A DNA stretch of 64,000 bases from Qipengyuania sp. HL-TH1 (GTDB taxonomy: Bacteria; Pseudomonadota; Alphaproteobacteria; Sphingomonadales; Sphingomonadaceae). The translations under genes were made by a program, and so were the position numbers. The stretch is from assembly GCF_036365825.1 (NCBI RefSeq), contig NZ_CP142675.1:434001-498000 (forward strand). Direction: 5' to 3'. Positions 38,568 to 47,568 of this stretch are shown one piece after another. Numbering within the stretch: the first letter of the stretch is position 1; the number at the start of each line of letters is the position of its first letter. The notes below the pieces were generated by a model. It saw only the letters and a program-made list of their open reading frames with translations, searched no databases and had not been told where the DNA came from.

Positions 38568-39437
38568 ATGTCCTACACGCAGATCAAGCTCGATATCGCC
38601 GACGGCGTTGCCACCATCACACTGCATCGCCCAGAGAAGATGAACGCTTTCACCCGCGTCATGATGGATGAAGTCATCGACGCGATCGACACCACCGATG
38701 CCGATGACAGCGTCCGCGCGGTGATCGTGACCGGGCATGGCGACCGGGCTTTCTGTGCCGGTGCCGACCTCACGCCCGAGGGCGGGGGACACGTCTTCTC
38801 CGATCCCAATCCGGTCGATGACCTGTCCGACGAACGCGTGCGTGATGGCGGCGGCCGGCTGACGCTGCGGCTGTTCAATTCGAAGAAACCGCTGATCGGG
38901 GCATGCAACGGCGTGGCCGTGGGGGTTGGTGCGACCATGCAGCTGCCGTTCGATATCCGGCTGGCGAGCGACAATGCGCGCTTCGGCTTCGTCTTCGCGC
39001 GGCGCGGGATCACGCCCGAAGCTGCCTCGAGCTGGTTCCTGCCGCGACTGGTCGGAATGCAGACCGCGCTCGAATGGTGCATGACGGGGCGGATATTCGA
39101 TGCCGGCGAAGCGCTCGATCGCGGGCTGGTGCGCTCGGTTCATCCGCAGGGTGAACTGATGGACGCGGCTCGCGGCATTGCGCGCGAGATTGCCGACAAC
39201 ACTTCCGCGGTATCGGTGGCCATGACCCGCGCAATGCTCTGGCGGCTTGGCGCAGGCGGGCATCCGATGGATGCGCACCGGATCGACAGCCGCGCGATCT
39301 ATCGCCTCAGCCGCAGCGAGGATGCGAAGGAAGGTATCGCCAGCTTCCTCGAAAAACGCGCGCCCGAATATCCCGATACGGTGAGCGGCAACATGCCCGA
39401 TTTCTACCCGTGGTGGGACGAACCAGGCTACAGCTGA
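38568..39437 (+). CDS. enoyl-CoA hydratase/isomerase family protein
   Basis: A 289-aa crotonase. The CoA-binding and oxyanion segments are FCAGADLTPEGGG and CNGVAVGVGATMQLPFDIR. The acidic residue usually used for catalysis lies in the region ARRGITPEAASSW; here Glu is kept. The start is the ATG at 38568, preceded by GAGAGGAAAC; the longer frame from 38517 would add 17 unsupported residues. It sits 175 bases after the SDR gene, a gap with a GC-rich stem but no T-run, so it may have its own promoter. Confidence 0.87.
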   Translation: MSYTQIKLDIADGVATITLHRPEKMNAFTRVMMDEVIDAIDTTDADDSVRAVIVTGHGDRAFCAGADLTPEGGGHVFSDPNPVDDLSDERVRDGGGRLTLRLFNSKKPLIGACNGVAVGVGATMQLPFDIRLASDNARFGFVFARRGITPEAASSWFLPRLVGMQTALEWCMTGRIFDAGEALDRGLVRSVHPQGELMDAARGIAREIADNTSAVSVAMTRAMLWRLGAGGHPMDAHRIDSRAIYRLSRSEDAKEGIASFLEKRAPEYPDTVSGNMPDFYPWWDEPGYS

Positions 39438-39449
39438 GTCCCGGCAAAA

Positions 39450-39501
39450 GGTTACAATCGCAACGGCCTTGCCAAGTCGGGGCCGTCATCTAAATGTAAC
39501 C
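39450..39501. promoter_or_regulatory. inverted repeat around the MarR gene start
   Basis: GGTTACA (39450-39456) and TGTAACC (39495-39501), 38 bases apart, in front of the ATG at 39504. The right arm lies two bases before the ATG, so no ribosome site fits between; leaderless translation or autoregulation is possible. Confidence 0.4.
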
Positions 39502-39503
39502 GC

Positions 39504-39974
39504 ATGTCCAGACGCCAGCCCGCCCAACGCCTTGCAGAATTCCTGCCCTATCAACTGTCGATCGCCTCGAATGCGGTCTCGACCCGGATTGCCGAGCAGT
39601 ATCGCAAGAGGTTCGCGCTCAAGACCACCGAATGGCGGATCATGGCGGTCCTGGGAGACCACGGCGCGCTGACGCAGCGGCAATTGTCGCAGCAGACGCT
39701 GATGGACAAGGTGCCCGTCAACCGCGCGTGTAAGCGGCTGGAGGAGCGCGGGCTGGCGCAGCGTTCGCCCAATGCGAGCGACGGGCGTTCGCATCTGCTC
39801 GAACTGACTGCGGAAGGGCGCGCGGTGCATGCGGGGATCATGCCGCTGGCGCTCAAGATTGAACGGCAGCTGTTCGCCGTGCTGAGCGAGGATGAGCGGG
39901 CCAGCCTGCTCGACATGCTCGCGCGGGTGCGCGACCAGGCGGGGGACTTCGACGCGGAAAGCCTGGCCGACTAG
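39504..39974 (+). CDS. MarR-family transcriptional regulator
   Basis: A 156-aa winged-helix regulator. The recognition-helix region is LSQQTLMDKVPVNRACKRLE, and the wing NASDGRSHLLELTAEG is typical of the family. Its position directly after the acyl-CoA genes suggests control of that set, possibly by a CoA thioester or fatty acid ligand. The inverted repeat just upstream could be its own operator. There is no clear Shine-Dalgarno for the ATG chosen. Confidence 0.85.
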   Translation: MSRRQPAQRLAEFLPYQLSIASNAVSTRIAEQYRKRFALKTTEWRIMAVLGDHGALTQRQLSQQTLMDKVPVNRACKRLEERGLAQRSPNASDGRSHLLELTAEGRAVHAGIMPLALKIERQLFAVLSEDERASLLDMLARVRDQAGDFDAESLAD

Positions 39975-40022
39975 GCTGTCGGCCAGGCTCCCGGGTTTGC
40001 GACTGGTCGCAGGAGTCGTGGG

Positions 40023-41021
40023 CTAGCCGATACCGCCGCTGAAGGCGTCGGCGATCGAACAGGCTGCCGGGCCGAGAATGACGATGAACAGCACCGGCAG
40101 GATGAACATGATCAGCGGCACGGTCATGATCGCGGGCAGGCGGGCGGCCTTTTCCTCGGCGCGCATCATGCGCTCGTTGCGGAACTCGGCCGACAGCACA
40201 CGCAGCGCGGAGGCCAGCGGCGTACCGTAGCGTTCGGTCTGGACCATGGTGGTAACCACGCCCTTCACCGCGTCGAGATTGACGCGATAGGCGAGGTTGT
40301 TGAACGCCTGGCGCCGTTCGTTGAGGAAGGACAGCTCGATCGCGGTCAGGGTGAACTCGTCGCCCAGCTCGGGATAGGCGCGGCCCAGTTCCTTGGCGAC
40401 GCGGTTGAACGCGGCATCGACGGTCAGGCCGGCCTCGGCGCAAATCACCAGCAGGTCGAGCGCGTCGGGCAGGCCCTTGCGGATCGCGTCGGAGCGTTTC
40501 TTGGCAAGATTGCCGAGGTAGATTTCGGGACCCTTGTAGCCGACGAACACGGCCAGGGCGAGCGCCGCCACACGCTTCATCTCCCAGTCGGGATAGACCT
40601 CGACCAGATACAGCATGACGAAGGCGAAGCCGCCGAGGAGGATCGGCAGCACGGCGCGCAGGCCGATGACGACGATCGCCAGCTCCTTGTTGCGGATACC
40701 GGCATGGGCGAGCTTCTGCTGGACCGTCAGGATCTGGCTCTGCTGCAGCACTTTCATGCTGCCGAGCGTGTCCTTGATCTTGTCGGTCGTGTCGCTGTTG
40801 CGAACGAGGCTCTGGCGCTTCTTGGCGCTTGCGGTGACGAGGCCCATCTTGAGCTCTTCGCGGCGCCCTTCGAGGGCCTTCACGCGCTTGCTCATCGGGT
40901 CCTTGATCGTGACCGCGGTGTAGATTGCGAACAGCACTGCGAGCGCCGCGACCCCGGACAGGATCGAGCCGATCACGAATATGTCGAAGCCCAAGAGGGT
41001 GGGGCCGGTTGCGGGATCCAT
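40023..41021 (-). CDS. tadC: Tad pilus inner-membrane platform protein TadC
   Basis: A 332-aa type II secretion system F-domain protein. Hydrophobic segments at about residues 12-35 and 115-160 and a C-terminal pair; the T2SSF domain lies between, with the motif ALDLLVICAEAGLTVDAAFNRV. TadC works with TadB to form the platform on which the secretion ATPase acts. It is the last gene of the minus-strand cpa/tad operon; TadD, TadE, TadF and TadG, often found further downstream, are not here. Confidence 0.92.
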   Translation of the reverse strand: MDPATGPTLLGFDIFVIGSILSGVAALAVLFAIYTAVTIKDPMSKRVKALEGRREELKMGLVTASAKKRQSLVRNSDTTDKIKDTLGSMKVLQQSQILTVQQKLAHAGIRNKELAIVVIGLRAVLPILLGGFAFVMLYLVEVYPDWEMKRVAALALAVFVGYKGPEIYLGNLAKKRSDAIRKGLPDALDLLVICAEAGLTVDAAFNRVAKELGRAYPELGDEFTLTAIELSFLNERRQAFNNLAYRVNLDAVKGVVTTMVQTERYGTPLASALRVLSAEFRNERMMRAEEKAARLPAIMTVPLIMFILPVLFIVILGPAACSIADAFSGGIG

Positions 41022-41041
41022 TACGCTAGTCCTTCCCCAGC

Positions 41042-42013
41042 TCAGATTTCGAAGCTGACCATCTTGGCCATGATAAAGGCGCCGATGCTCATCCAGACGA
41101 GGCCGCCGAGGCCGGTGACGATCAGGCGGTCATCTTCGAAGAAACCGCCGATATAGGTGGGATTGATCCACCAGATCATGAAGAACACGATGAAGGGCAG
41201 CGCGCCGACGATATAGGCCGAAGCCTTGGATTCGGAGCTCATCGCCTTGATCTTGAGCTTCATCTGCGCGCGCTTGCGCAACACGTCCGCCAGGTTCGAC
41301 AGCGTCTCGGCGAGGTTACCGCCGGTTTCGCGCTGGATGGCGAGCGTGATGCAGAAGAAGTTGAATTCGGAAATCTCGAGCCGGTTGGCGGCTTCCTGGA
41401 GCGAATCCTCCATGGTCCGGCCGATCTTGATGCGCTCGACGATGCCCTTGAATTCCGCCCCGACAGGGCCGGGGACTTCCTGCGATACCACCGACAGGGT
41501 TTCGGTTACCGGCAGACCCGAACGCAGGCCGCGAACGAGCAGTTCGATGGCGTCGGGAAACTTGGCATTGAAGGCATTGGTGCGCTTCTTGATCGCGCGG
41601 CTGACAAGGAAGTGCGGCAGGCCTGCGCCGACCAGCACGCCGAGACCAAGCGAAAAAGCCAGCGATCCGCTGCGCAGATACATCAGCAGCGCGACCGCGA
41701 CCCCGAGACCGAGCGAGGCATAGGCATACTGGCTGAGCGTCCAGCCCTTGCCGGTCCGGTCGAGCCGGATGGCCAGGGCCTCCACGCGCGAAGACGATCC
41801 GGCAACGCCGCGCATCTTCGGCCTGCGCGCCGCAATGGCTTTCTTGAGCTGCGATTCGACCTTGGTGTCGGTGCTTTCCGAATGCCGGAAGCGTACCTGC
41901 TGGAGCCGGCGCTGGCTCGCCTTGGCCGTGTTCGGACCGGAAAACAAAGCGTAGCCGATCGCCAGCAAAGCCAGGACCCCGAAGGCCAACAGCACCAGCT
42001 GGAAGATGTTCAT
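41042..42013 (-). CDS. tadB: Tad pilus inner-membrane platform protein TadB
   Basis: A 323-aa T2SSF-domain protein, paralogous in fold to TadC. Its N-terminal helix is at residues 5-25, and the core holds FPDAIELLVRGLRSGLPVTE and the TGGNLAETLSNLADVLRKR segment. It lies only 51 bases after the cpaE stop, where most tad loci carry the cpaF ATPase gene. TadB and TadC form the rotating or stationary platform for pilus assembly. Confidence 0.92.
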   Translation of the reverse strand: MNIFQLVLLAFGVLALLAIGYALFSGPNTAKASQRRLQQVRFRHSESTDTKVESQLKKAIAARRPKMRGVAGSSSRVEALAIRLDRTGKGWTLSQYAYASLGLGVAVALLMYLRSGSLAFSLGLGVLVGAGLPHFLVSRAIKKRTNAFNAKFPDAIELLVRGLRSGLPVTETLSVVSQEVPGPVGAEFKGIVERIKIGRTMEDSLQEAANRLEISEFNFFCITLAIQRETGGNLAETLSNLADVLRKRAQMKLKIKAMSSESKASAYIVGALPFIVFFMIWWINPTYIGGFFEDDRLIVTGLGGLVWMSIGAFIMAKMVSFEI

Positions 42014-42064
42014 GCGTACTCTCCGATTATCCGATCGCGGGTCCGGGGTCGCCCCCGGAAGCCG

Positions 42065-43354
42065 TTATTCCGCGGGCACTGCGGTCCGCGGGTCTTTCTT
42101 CTTCGCCAGCAGGTTCTTGAAATCGAGCCCGCCGAGCAGCGACTTCTTGGCCCCTGCTTCCGCGGCTTTCTCGGCTTCCTCGTCGCCCATGCCGATGATG
42201 CGCGAAGAGAGCTGCTTGATCGCCGAGGTGGCCTTGGCACCGGCATTGGCATCGACGAAGGTCTTGCCCAGCTTGGCGGCATTGGCCGCCGCCTTCTGGT
42301 CGAACGGTATCGTCACATCGATCTTGCGTTCGATCGAGGCCTCGAAATCGGCCTTGCTGATTTCCGCGACGCCCGGCTGCACCTTGTTGGCGACGATCAG
42401 CGGCTGCGCTTGCGGAGCATGGGTCTTGAGCCACGACAGGATGCGGATGGTGTCACGCGCCGAAGCGAGCGACATTTCCGTGGCCAGCACGACGACATTC
42501 ACGTCGTTGAGCAGGTGCGGGAAATTGATCATCATGTTGCGCGGCATGTCGACCACGGTCATTTCGAACTGGTGCTTGAACTCCTCCTGCAACTGCAGGA
42601 AAGCCGCGCCATCGGTCATCAGCGGCTGGCTGATGGGCGCTTCCGCCGACAGGATGGCGAGATTTTCGTTGGCGCGGATCATGGCGCGTTCGATGAACAG
42701 GCCATCGATCCGGCCGGGGTTGTCGATCGCATCGGTCAGGCCGCGGCCCGGTTCGAGATCGAGCGCGAGCGCACCGGTCCCGAAATGCACGTCGAGGTCG
42801 AGCAGGGCGGTCGGCATGCGCTGGTCGACCGAGAAAATCCATGCCAGCGAGGTCACCAGCGTCGATGCGCCCACGCCGCCGCGCGTACCGATCACGGCGG
42901 CCGAAATGTGACGCTTGACGCCCTCGTCCTCGCCGCTGCGCGGGGCCAGGAACACCGCTTGCGCCTGATTGAGCGAATCGCGCACCGCGCTGGCCGACAG
43001 CGGCTTGAGCAGATAGTCGTGGATGCCGCTCGCGAGCAGGTCGCGGTAAAGGCGGACGTCGTTGACCTGGCCGATGGCGATCACCACCGTGCCCGGCTCG
43101 CAGACTTCCGCCAGCGCGTTGATGTCGTTCAGCGGGTCGCCGCTTTCCGACAGGTCGACCATGAGGATGTTCGGGCTGGCCGCCACCGACAGCGACTGGA
43201 TCGCATTGCGCAGACCGCCCTTGTTGCATTTTTCGGGCTGCCAGCCGAGTTCGATCACCACAGGACGCAGCACGTCGAGGGCGGTCTCGTCGCAGATATA
43301 GGCGGCAAAGGCGTCGCGGTTGCCCGCCATGCTCGATTTAAGTGAAGCGCTCAT
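42065..43354 (-). CDS. cpaE: CpaE/TadZ-like pilus localisation ATPase
   Basis: A 429-aa protein. N-terminal pseudo-receiver domain (about residues 10-140), then a ParA/MinD-type P-loop domain. The P-loop reads GTRGGVGAST, lacking the usual signature Lys; this is the usual CpaE form and not by itself a defect. It directs the pilus machine to a cell pole in Caulobacter. The gene has a strong AAGGAGG before its start. Ends 51 bases before tadB. Confidence 0.9.
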   Translation of the reverse strand: MSASLKSSMAGNRDAFAAYICDETALDVLRPVVIELGWQPEKCNKGGLRNAIQSLSVAASPNILMVDLSESGDPLNDINALAEVCEPGTVVIAIGQVNDVRLYRDLLASGIHDYLLKPLSASAVRDSLNQAQAVFLAPRSGEDEGVKRHISAAVIGTRGGVGASTLVTSLAWIFSVDQRMPTALLDLDVHFGTGALALDLEPGRGLTDAIDNPGRIDGLFIERAMIRANENLAILSAEAPISQPLMTDGAAFLQLQEEFKHQFEMTVVDMPRNMMINFPHLLNDVNVVVLATEMSLASARDTIRILSWLKTHAPQAQPLIVANKVQPGVAEISKADFEASIERKIDVTIPFDQKAAANAAKLGKTFVDANAGAKATSAIKQLSSRIIGMGDEEAEKAAEAGAKKSLLGGLDFKNLLAKKKDPRTAVPAE

Positions 43355-43360
43355 GGCTGC

Positions 43361-44011
43361 TTAGCCTCCTTCATTGGTGCTGACTTCAGTCAGATCGCCC
43401 GCGCCGGTCGGCGCCTTCTCGCGATAGCTCCGGATGGCTTTCGTCGAAGTCGTGACGACGGTCTGGCCGGTGCCCTGCTGACCGGAAATCAGGTCTTCGG
43501 GATTGGCGACCATGGCGGCGAGATTGCCGTTCACGGCACAGCCGTAGCCGGGATAGGTCGCGTTATACTCGTTGGCCTCGTTATTGGCCGACCAGTCGGG
43601 GCAACCCGGAACGCTGGCGGTCGAACGGGTCACGACGATCCGGGCCTGGCCCGGCTCGACATAGCCAGCGGTGACCGGCGAACCCTCGGTAACCAGCAGC
43701 CCGTGCCGACCCGCAAGCGCCGCAAGGTCGTCTTTCAACGCCGGATTGGCGGTGGGATCGTCGAGCGAGACGCGGTCGCCATAGCCGAGGCCCATGGCCT
43801 CGAACCAGCCCGACACGCGCTGCTGCTCGCTAACCGCCAGGCCATCGCCGACAGTGTTCACATCGAGCGTGAAATTGGTCCGTTCCACTACCGGCTGACG
43901 CGCGCTGTAGAGCGAGCGGTTCTCGGTCGGGAAACCGCCACAGGCGCCGAGCACGAGGCTGAGCGAGACGGCCAGCGAACCGGTAAGCTTGCGAGTGATT
44001 GCCTTTGCCAT
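43361..44011 (-). CDS. cpaD: CpaD-like pilus assembly lipoprotein
   Basis: A 216-aa lipoprotein: lipobox LGAC, Cys at residue 24, then a mainly soluble domain. The CpaD features are VNGNLAAMVANPEDL near the C-terminal third and the paired Cys in GCPDW and GCAVNG. CpaD stabilises the secretin CpaC in the outer membrane. It lies between cpaC (14-bp gap) and cpaE (6-bp gap). Confidence 0.87.
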   Translation of the reverse strand: MAKAITRKLTGSLAVSLSLVLGACGGFPTENRSLYSARQPVVERTNFTLDVNTVGDGLAVSEQQRVSGWFEAMGLGYGDRVSLDDPTANPALKDDLAALAGRHGLLVTEGSPVTAGYVEPGQARIVVTRSTASVPGCPDWSANNEANEYNATYPGYGCAVNGNLAAMVANPEDLISGQQGTGQTVVTTSTKAIRSYREKAPTGAGDLTEVSTNEGG

Positions 44012-44025
44012 GGTACTCGTCCCTC

Positions 44026-45537
44026 TTATTCGAAGCTGAAGCCGGGCTGCGCCGACGCGGTACGTTCGTTACGGCGTGCGTCGGGCTTGGCAGCCGCCTG
44101 CTGCTCGTCACTGTCGCCCGGGGTTCCGTAGGAAATGCCCGGGGCTGCCGGAGCGGTCTCGACCGCGCGCGGCTTGGGGCGGTCGGCGCCGGTTACGCCG
44201 TCACTCTGCTGCAGACCCAGCAGCCGCTGGAATTCGGTCGGCTTGCGGAACCCGTCGGTCGGCAGCTTGATGTCATTGGCATCGACCGGCTTCACCAGAT
44301 AGGGCGTGACCACGATCACTAGCTCGGTTTCGCCCTTGCGGTAGGTGGTCGAGCGGAACAGATTGCCGAGGATCGGCACGTCGCCGAGACCCGGGGCCTT
44401 GTCGACCGAGTTGGTCGCATTGTTCGACAGCAGGCCGGCGATCATGAAGCTCTGGCCCGAACCGAGTTCGACGGTGGTTTCCGCGCGGCGCGTAGTCAGC
44501 GCCGGTACCTGGAAACCTTCGAGCGTGATTGCGCCCTGACTGGTCAGTTCCGACACTTCCGGGCGAACGCGCATCGAGATGCGGCCATTGGCAAGGACGG
44601 TCGGGGTGTAGGCGAGGCTGACGCCATAGTTCTTATATTCGATGCTCGTCGCACCAAGTCCCTGGCTGAGCGGGATCGGAAATTCGCCGCCGGCAAGGAA
44701 TTCGGCGGTTTCGCCCGACAGGGCCGTCAGATTGGGCTGCGACAGCGTGGTTGCGAAGCCTTCGGTTTCAGCCAGATCGAGTGCAGCACCGAGGTCGAGA
44801 CCGAGGAATTTGCCAAACCCGGCGAGAGTCGTGCCCGGGCTGATGGCAGTAAAATTGCTGCCTTCGCCTGCGGATCCGATCGTCACCGCGCCTTCGCGGC
44901 CCTGGCCCACGCCGAACTGGAAACCGCCGGTCGAGTCGACGCTGGTCAGATTGACACCGACTGCCCGAACGAAGCTGCGGCTAACCTCGACGATGCGCAC
45001 CTGCAGATTGACCTGCAACGGCGTCGCCATACGCAGCCGGCTGATGACATTCGCGTCTTCGCCGACATAGGCTTCGACGAGGCGCTGCGCCTCTTCGGCA
45101 TCCTCGGGTGCGGCAACCGTGCCGGTCAGGAGGATGACGTTGGTGCCCATCGTCGCGACCGAGATCTTGGCATCGGGCATGGCGAGCGCCATCAGCTGGT
45201 CGATGCTGCCGATATTCGAGCCGACGCGGACATTGGCGGACCAGATGATATCGCCGGCGCGGTTGCTGGCGTAGATCGTGGTTTCGCCGCCGGCCTTGCC
45301 GAACACATAGAGCTGGCGCTGCGATTTGACCTGCACGTCGGCGACATTGTCGTCGGCGACGAAGATGTCGGCCATCGTGCCGGGCACATTGACCAATTCG
45401 CCGCGACCGATCGAAAGGACGATCTCCGAACCGGGGCTGACGACCGACTGGGCCGTCGCAACGGTCGTCGGCGCGGCTGCCAGCGGCGCAATGGCCAGGC
45501 TGGCGAGCAGCAATTTGGTAGTAAGACGACGTTTCAT
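44026..45537 (-). CDS. cpaC: CpaC/RcpA-like pilus secretin
   Basis: A 503-aa secretin. Signal peptide of about 30 residues, an N-terminal domain of pilus-secretin type with a BON-like segment, then the secretin domain with GYxxxx-like core SLAYTPTVLANGRISMRVRP and the LVIVVTPYLV end. The last 70 residues are Pro, Ala and Gln rich. The start at 45537 has AGGGGGC upstream; the frame opens 15 codons earlier. It forms the outer-membrane pore through which the Flp pilus would pass. Confidence 0.93.
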   Translation of the reverse strand: MKRRLTTKLLLASLAIAPLAAAPTTVATAQSVVSPGSEIVLSIGRGELVNVPGTMADIFVADDNVADVQVKSQRQLYVFGKAGGETTIYASNRAGDIIWSANVRVGSNIGSIDQLMALAMPDAKISVATMGTNVILLTGTVAAPEDAEEAQRLVEAYVGEDANVISRLRMATPLQVNLQVRIVEVSRSFVRAVGVNLTSVDSTGGFQFGVGQGREGAVTIGSAGEGSNFTAISPGTTLAGFGKFLGLDLGAALDLAETEGFATTLSQPNLTALSGETAEFLAGGEFPIPLSQGLGATSIEYKNYGVSLAYTPTVLANGRISMRVRPEVSELTSQGAITLEGFQVPALTTRRAETTVELGSGQSFMIAGLLSNNATNSVDKAPGLGDVPILGNLFRSTTYRKGETELVIVVTPYLVKPVDANDIKLPTDGFRKPTEFQRLLGLQQSDGVTGADRPKPRAVETAPAAPGISYGTPGDSDEQQAAAKPDARRNERTASAQPGFSFE

Positions 45538-45578
45538 GGAATTGCCCCCTGAATGGCGTTCCGTATCTTGTATCGGGC

Positions 45579-46673
45579 TCATTTGATCATGGCCGCCTGG
45601 GCGACGGGTACCGTCCTCGCGGCTTGCGCGGTTCCGGCGGCCTGCTGGCCGACGAAGGCAGTCACGCCGGTCTTGCCGACCGGGACCTCTTCGGTGTCCT
45701 TGCCGCGGGTGACGCGCACGCTCGGGCCCTGGCGGACCGGCTGTCCGCCGATGCCCGCAGGCGCACCTCCCGGTGCAGCCGGAGCGACGGTGCCTTGCGA
45801 GGGCATGGTACGGCGCTGGAAGCGCGAGACATCGCCGCCGGTCACATAGCTGCTCTTGCCATCGTCGGGACGGGCCATCGCCTGGCGCAGCAGGCGCTCT
45901 TCCTCTTCGGGCGTGGCATCGTCGGGAATGGTGACATCACCGGCAGCGATCGCGCGTTCAAGCTCGGTCTGGTTGTCGGCGAGCGAGCGCAGCGACAGGC
46001 TCAGCGAGCCGATGGTTTGCGCCACGGCGACCTTTTCCGCGATCACCGGCGTCACTTCGAGTGTCACGGTGCGGAATTCCTTGACCACGGTCGAACCGTC
46101 TTCGGCCTTTTCCGACACGGTCGACTGGTCGGTGGCAAGCACGCGGAGGTTACGAAGGATGGTTTCCGAGGCTTTCAGGCTGGTGCCTTCATTGCCTTCG
46201 ACCTGCTGGGTCAGGACCATGTCCACCCGGTCACCCGGGAAGACAAAGCCGCCCACGCCCGATTGGGCGTTAACGGGAACGGTGATGGCCCGCATACCCG
46301 GGGCCAGAGCGGCGGCGAGGAAGCCGCGGTCGCCGGGCGCGACGAGCGAGCCCTGGGTGACCGGTTCACCGGCCGTGATCGGATGGCGCACGACCGTACC
46401 GAGCAGCTTGCTCATATCGGCTTCGCCATCGAGGAAGTAGGCGTCCTGGACCAGCTCTTCAGGCCACATCTGGAAGCCGATCGCGTCGGCCGTGATGATC
46501 GTGCCGACCGGCAGCGCGCGTTGTGCGACGAGGACCTTGGGTCCTTGCGCCTGGGCCTGTGCGGCTTCGGCCTGCGGTGCGCTCGCCCCGGCGAACATGC
46601 TCCGCGCGACAAGCGCCGTTCCGACCGCAACGACCAGTGCGGCAATCAGCAGAACCAGCTTCTTCCTATCCAT
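45579..46673 (-). CDS. cpaB: CpaB/RcpC-like pilus assembly protein
   Basis: A 364-aa protein with an N-terminal anchor (residues 6-24), a SAF domain near residues 48-110 with VLVAQRALPVGTIIT, and a RcpC/CpaB domain to about residue 240. The C-terminal 100 residues are Pro, Gly and Gln rich, longer than in Caulobacter CpaB. It is a periplasmic linker between the inner-membrane platform and the secretin. A half-match to a CtrA box lies about 75 bases upstream. Confidence 0.91.
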   Translation of the reverse strand: MDRKKLVLLIAALVVAVGTALVARSMFAGASAPQAEAAQAQAQGPKVLVAQRALPVGTIITADAIGFQMWPEELVQDAYFLDGEADMSKLLGTVVRHPITAGEPVTQGSLVAPGDRGFLAAALAPGMRAITVPVNAQSGVGGFVFPGDRVDMVLTQQVEGNEGTSLKASETILRNLRVLATDQSTVSEKAEDGSTVVKEFRTVTLEVTPVIAEKVAVAQTIGSLSLSLRSLADNQTELERAIAAGDVTIPDDATPEEEERLLRQAMARPDDGKSSYVTGGDVSRFQRRTMPSQGTVAPAAPGGAPAGIGGQPVRQGPSVRVTRGKDTEEVPVGKTGVTAFVGQQAAGTAQAARTVPVAQAAMIK

Positions 46674-46764
46674 GGCTATCTAGCCCCCTAGTTCAGCCCG
46701 GCAAATCCTATCGCGGGCAAGTATGGTTTCACGCTCTAAGGGCGAATTGGTTAAGATCGCGTTT

Positions 46765-47481
46765 TCAACCGCCCGCCGCGGCTGCGTGGCCTGCGAGCAA
46801 CTGCCCGCTGACCACGATCCAGATGCCGGCGAGTGATATGGCTGGCCCGTAGGGGACCCACAGATCGCGGTCGTGGCGGCGGATGATGCGGATCGAACCG
46901 AGCGTGACGATGAGCAATATCGTGAACGGGGCGAGCATCAGCGCGATCGCGGCGGCCGGACTGGTCGTGCCCATCCCGGCGAGACCCGGCGGCATCGGCA
47001 GCTTGGGCCCGCCCAGCACTGCGCTGGCGAACAGCGCGGCAATGGCGGTGCCGATGACGAGCAGCACGGTATCGCGCGCGGGCTTGGTCTTGATCGTCTT
47101 CGAATGCGCGACCCGCCATGCGCCGATAGCCATGGTCAGCACCCAGCCGAGCATCGCCATGGCGACCAGCAGCAGCGTGAATTGCGATGGCGGGACCCAC
47201 AGCGCGAGCGCCGTGAGCAGCTTGACATCGCCGCCGCCCATCTGGCGGATCGCGAACAAGACGCAGCACACGGCGAAGACCAGCAGCGCCAGTCCGATCT
47301 GGAACGCAACGCCGGGCCATAGCGGCAGCCCGATCGAGAGCCAGTAGAGCGGCGCTCCGAGGGCGACCGTCATGGTCAGCCGGTTGCTGATCGTCCGGCT
47401 CTTGAGGTCGGTCACGATCACCCAGAGGAGTGCGATTGCCAATCCGGCAAGCAATACGTAGGTGAAAATCTGGCTTTGCAT
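46765..47481 (-). CDS. cpaA: CpaA-like A24 prepilin peptidase
   Basis: A 238-aa aspartic prepilin peptidase with about six membrane helices. Catalytic Asp sits in VTDLKSRTISNR and in MGGGDVKLL, the GxGD motif. It cleaves the Flp pilin leader. The protein is longer than Caulobacter CpaA because of an insertion and a C-terminal helix. It is first in the cpa/tad operon; the pilin gene itself is not found in the window. Confidence 0.92.
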   Translation of the reverse strand: MQSQIFTYVLLAGLAIALLWVIVTDLKSRTISNRLTMTVALGAPLYWLSIGLPLWPGVAFQIGLALLVFAVCCVLFAIRQMGGGDVKLLTALALWVPPSQFTLLLVAMAMLGWVLTMAIGAWRVAHSKTIKTKPARDTVLLVIGTAIAALFASAVLGGPKLPMPPGLAGMGTTSPAAAIALMLAPFTILLIVTLGSIRIIRRHDRDLWVPYGPAISLAGIWIVVSGQLLAGHAAAAGG

Positions 47482-47568
47482 GACGCTCCCCGGGCAACCC
47501 TTCGGGATGTGGTGCTACAGGAACGTGCTTACCAAAAAGTAACCATAGAGGAGGTCGTGATCGCCGAC

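Noticed and set aside
41612..43345. Plus-strand open frame of 577 codons over tadB/cpaE
   Set aside because: Shadow; crosses two real genes and has no coherent motif.
42065..43354. CpaE P-loop without Lys read as a dead enzyme
   Set aside because: GTRGGVGAST is the usual form in CpaE proteins, so it is not a sign of decay.
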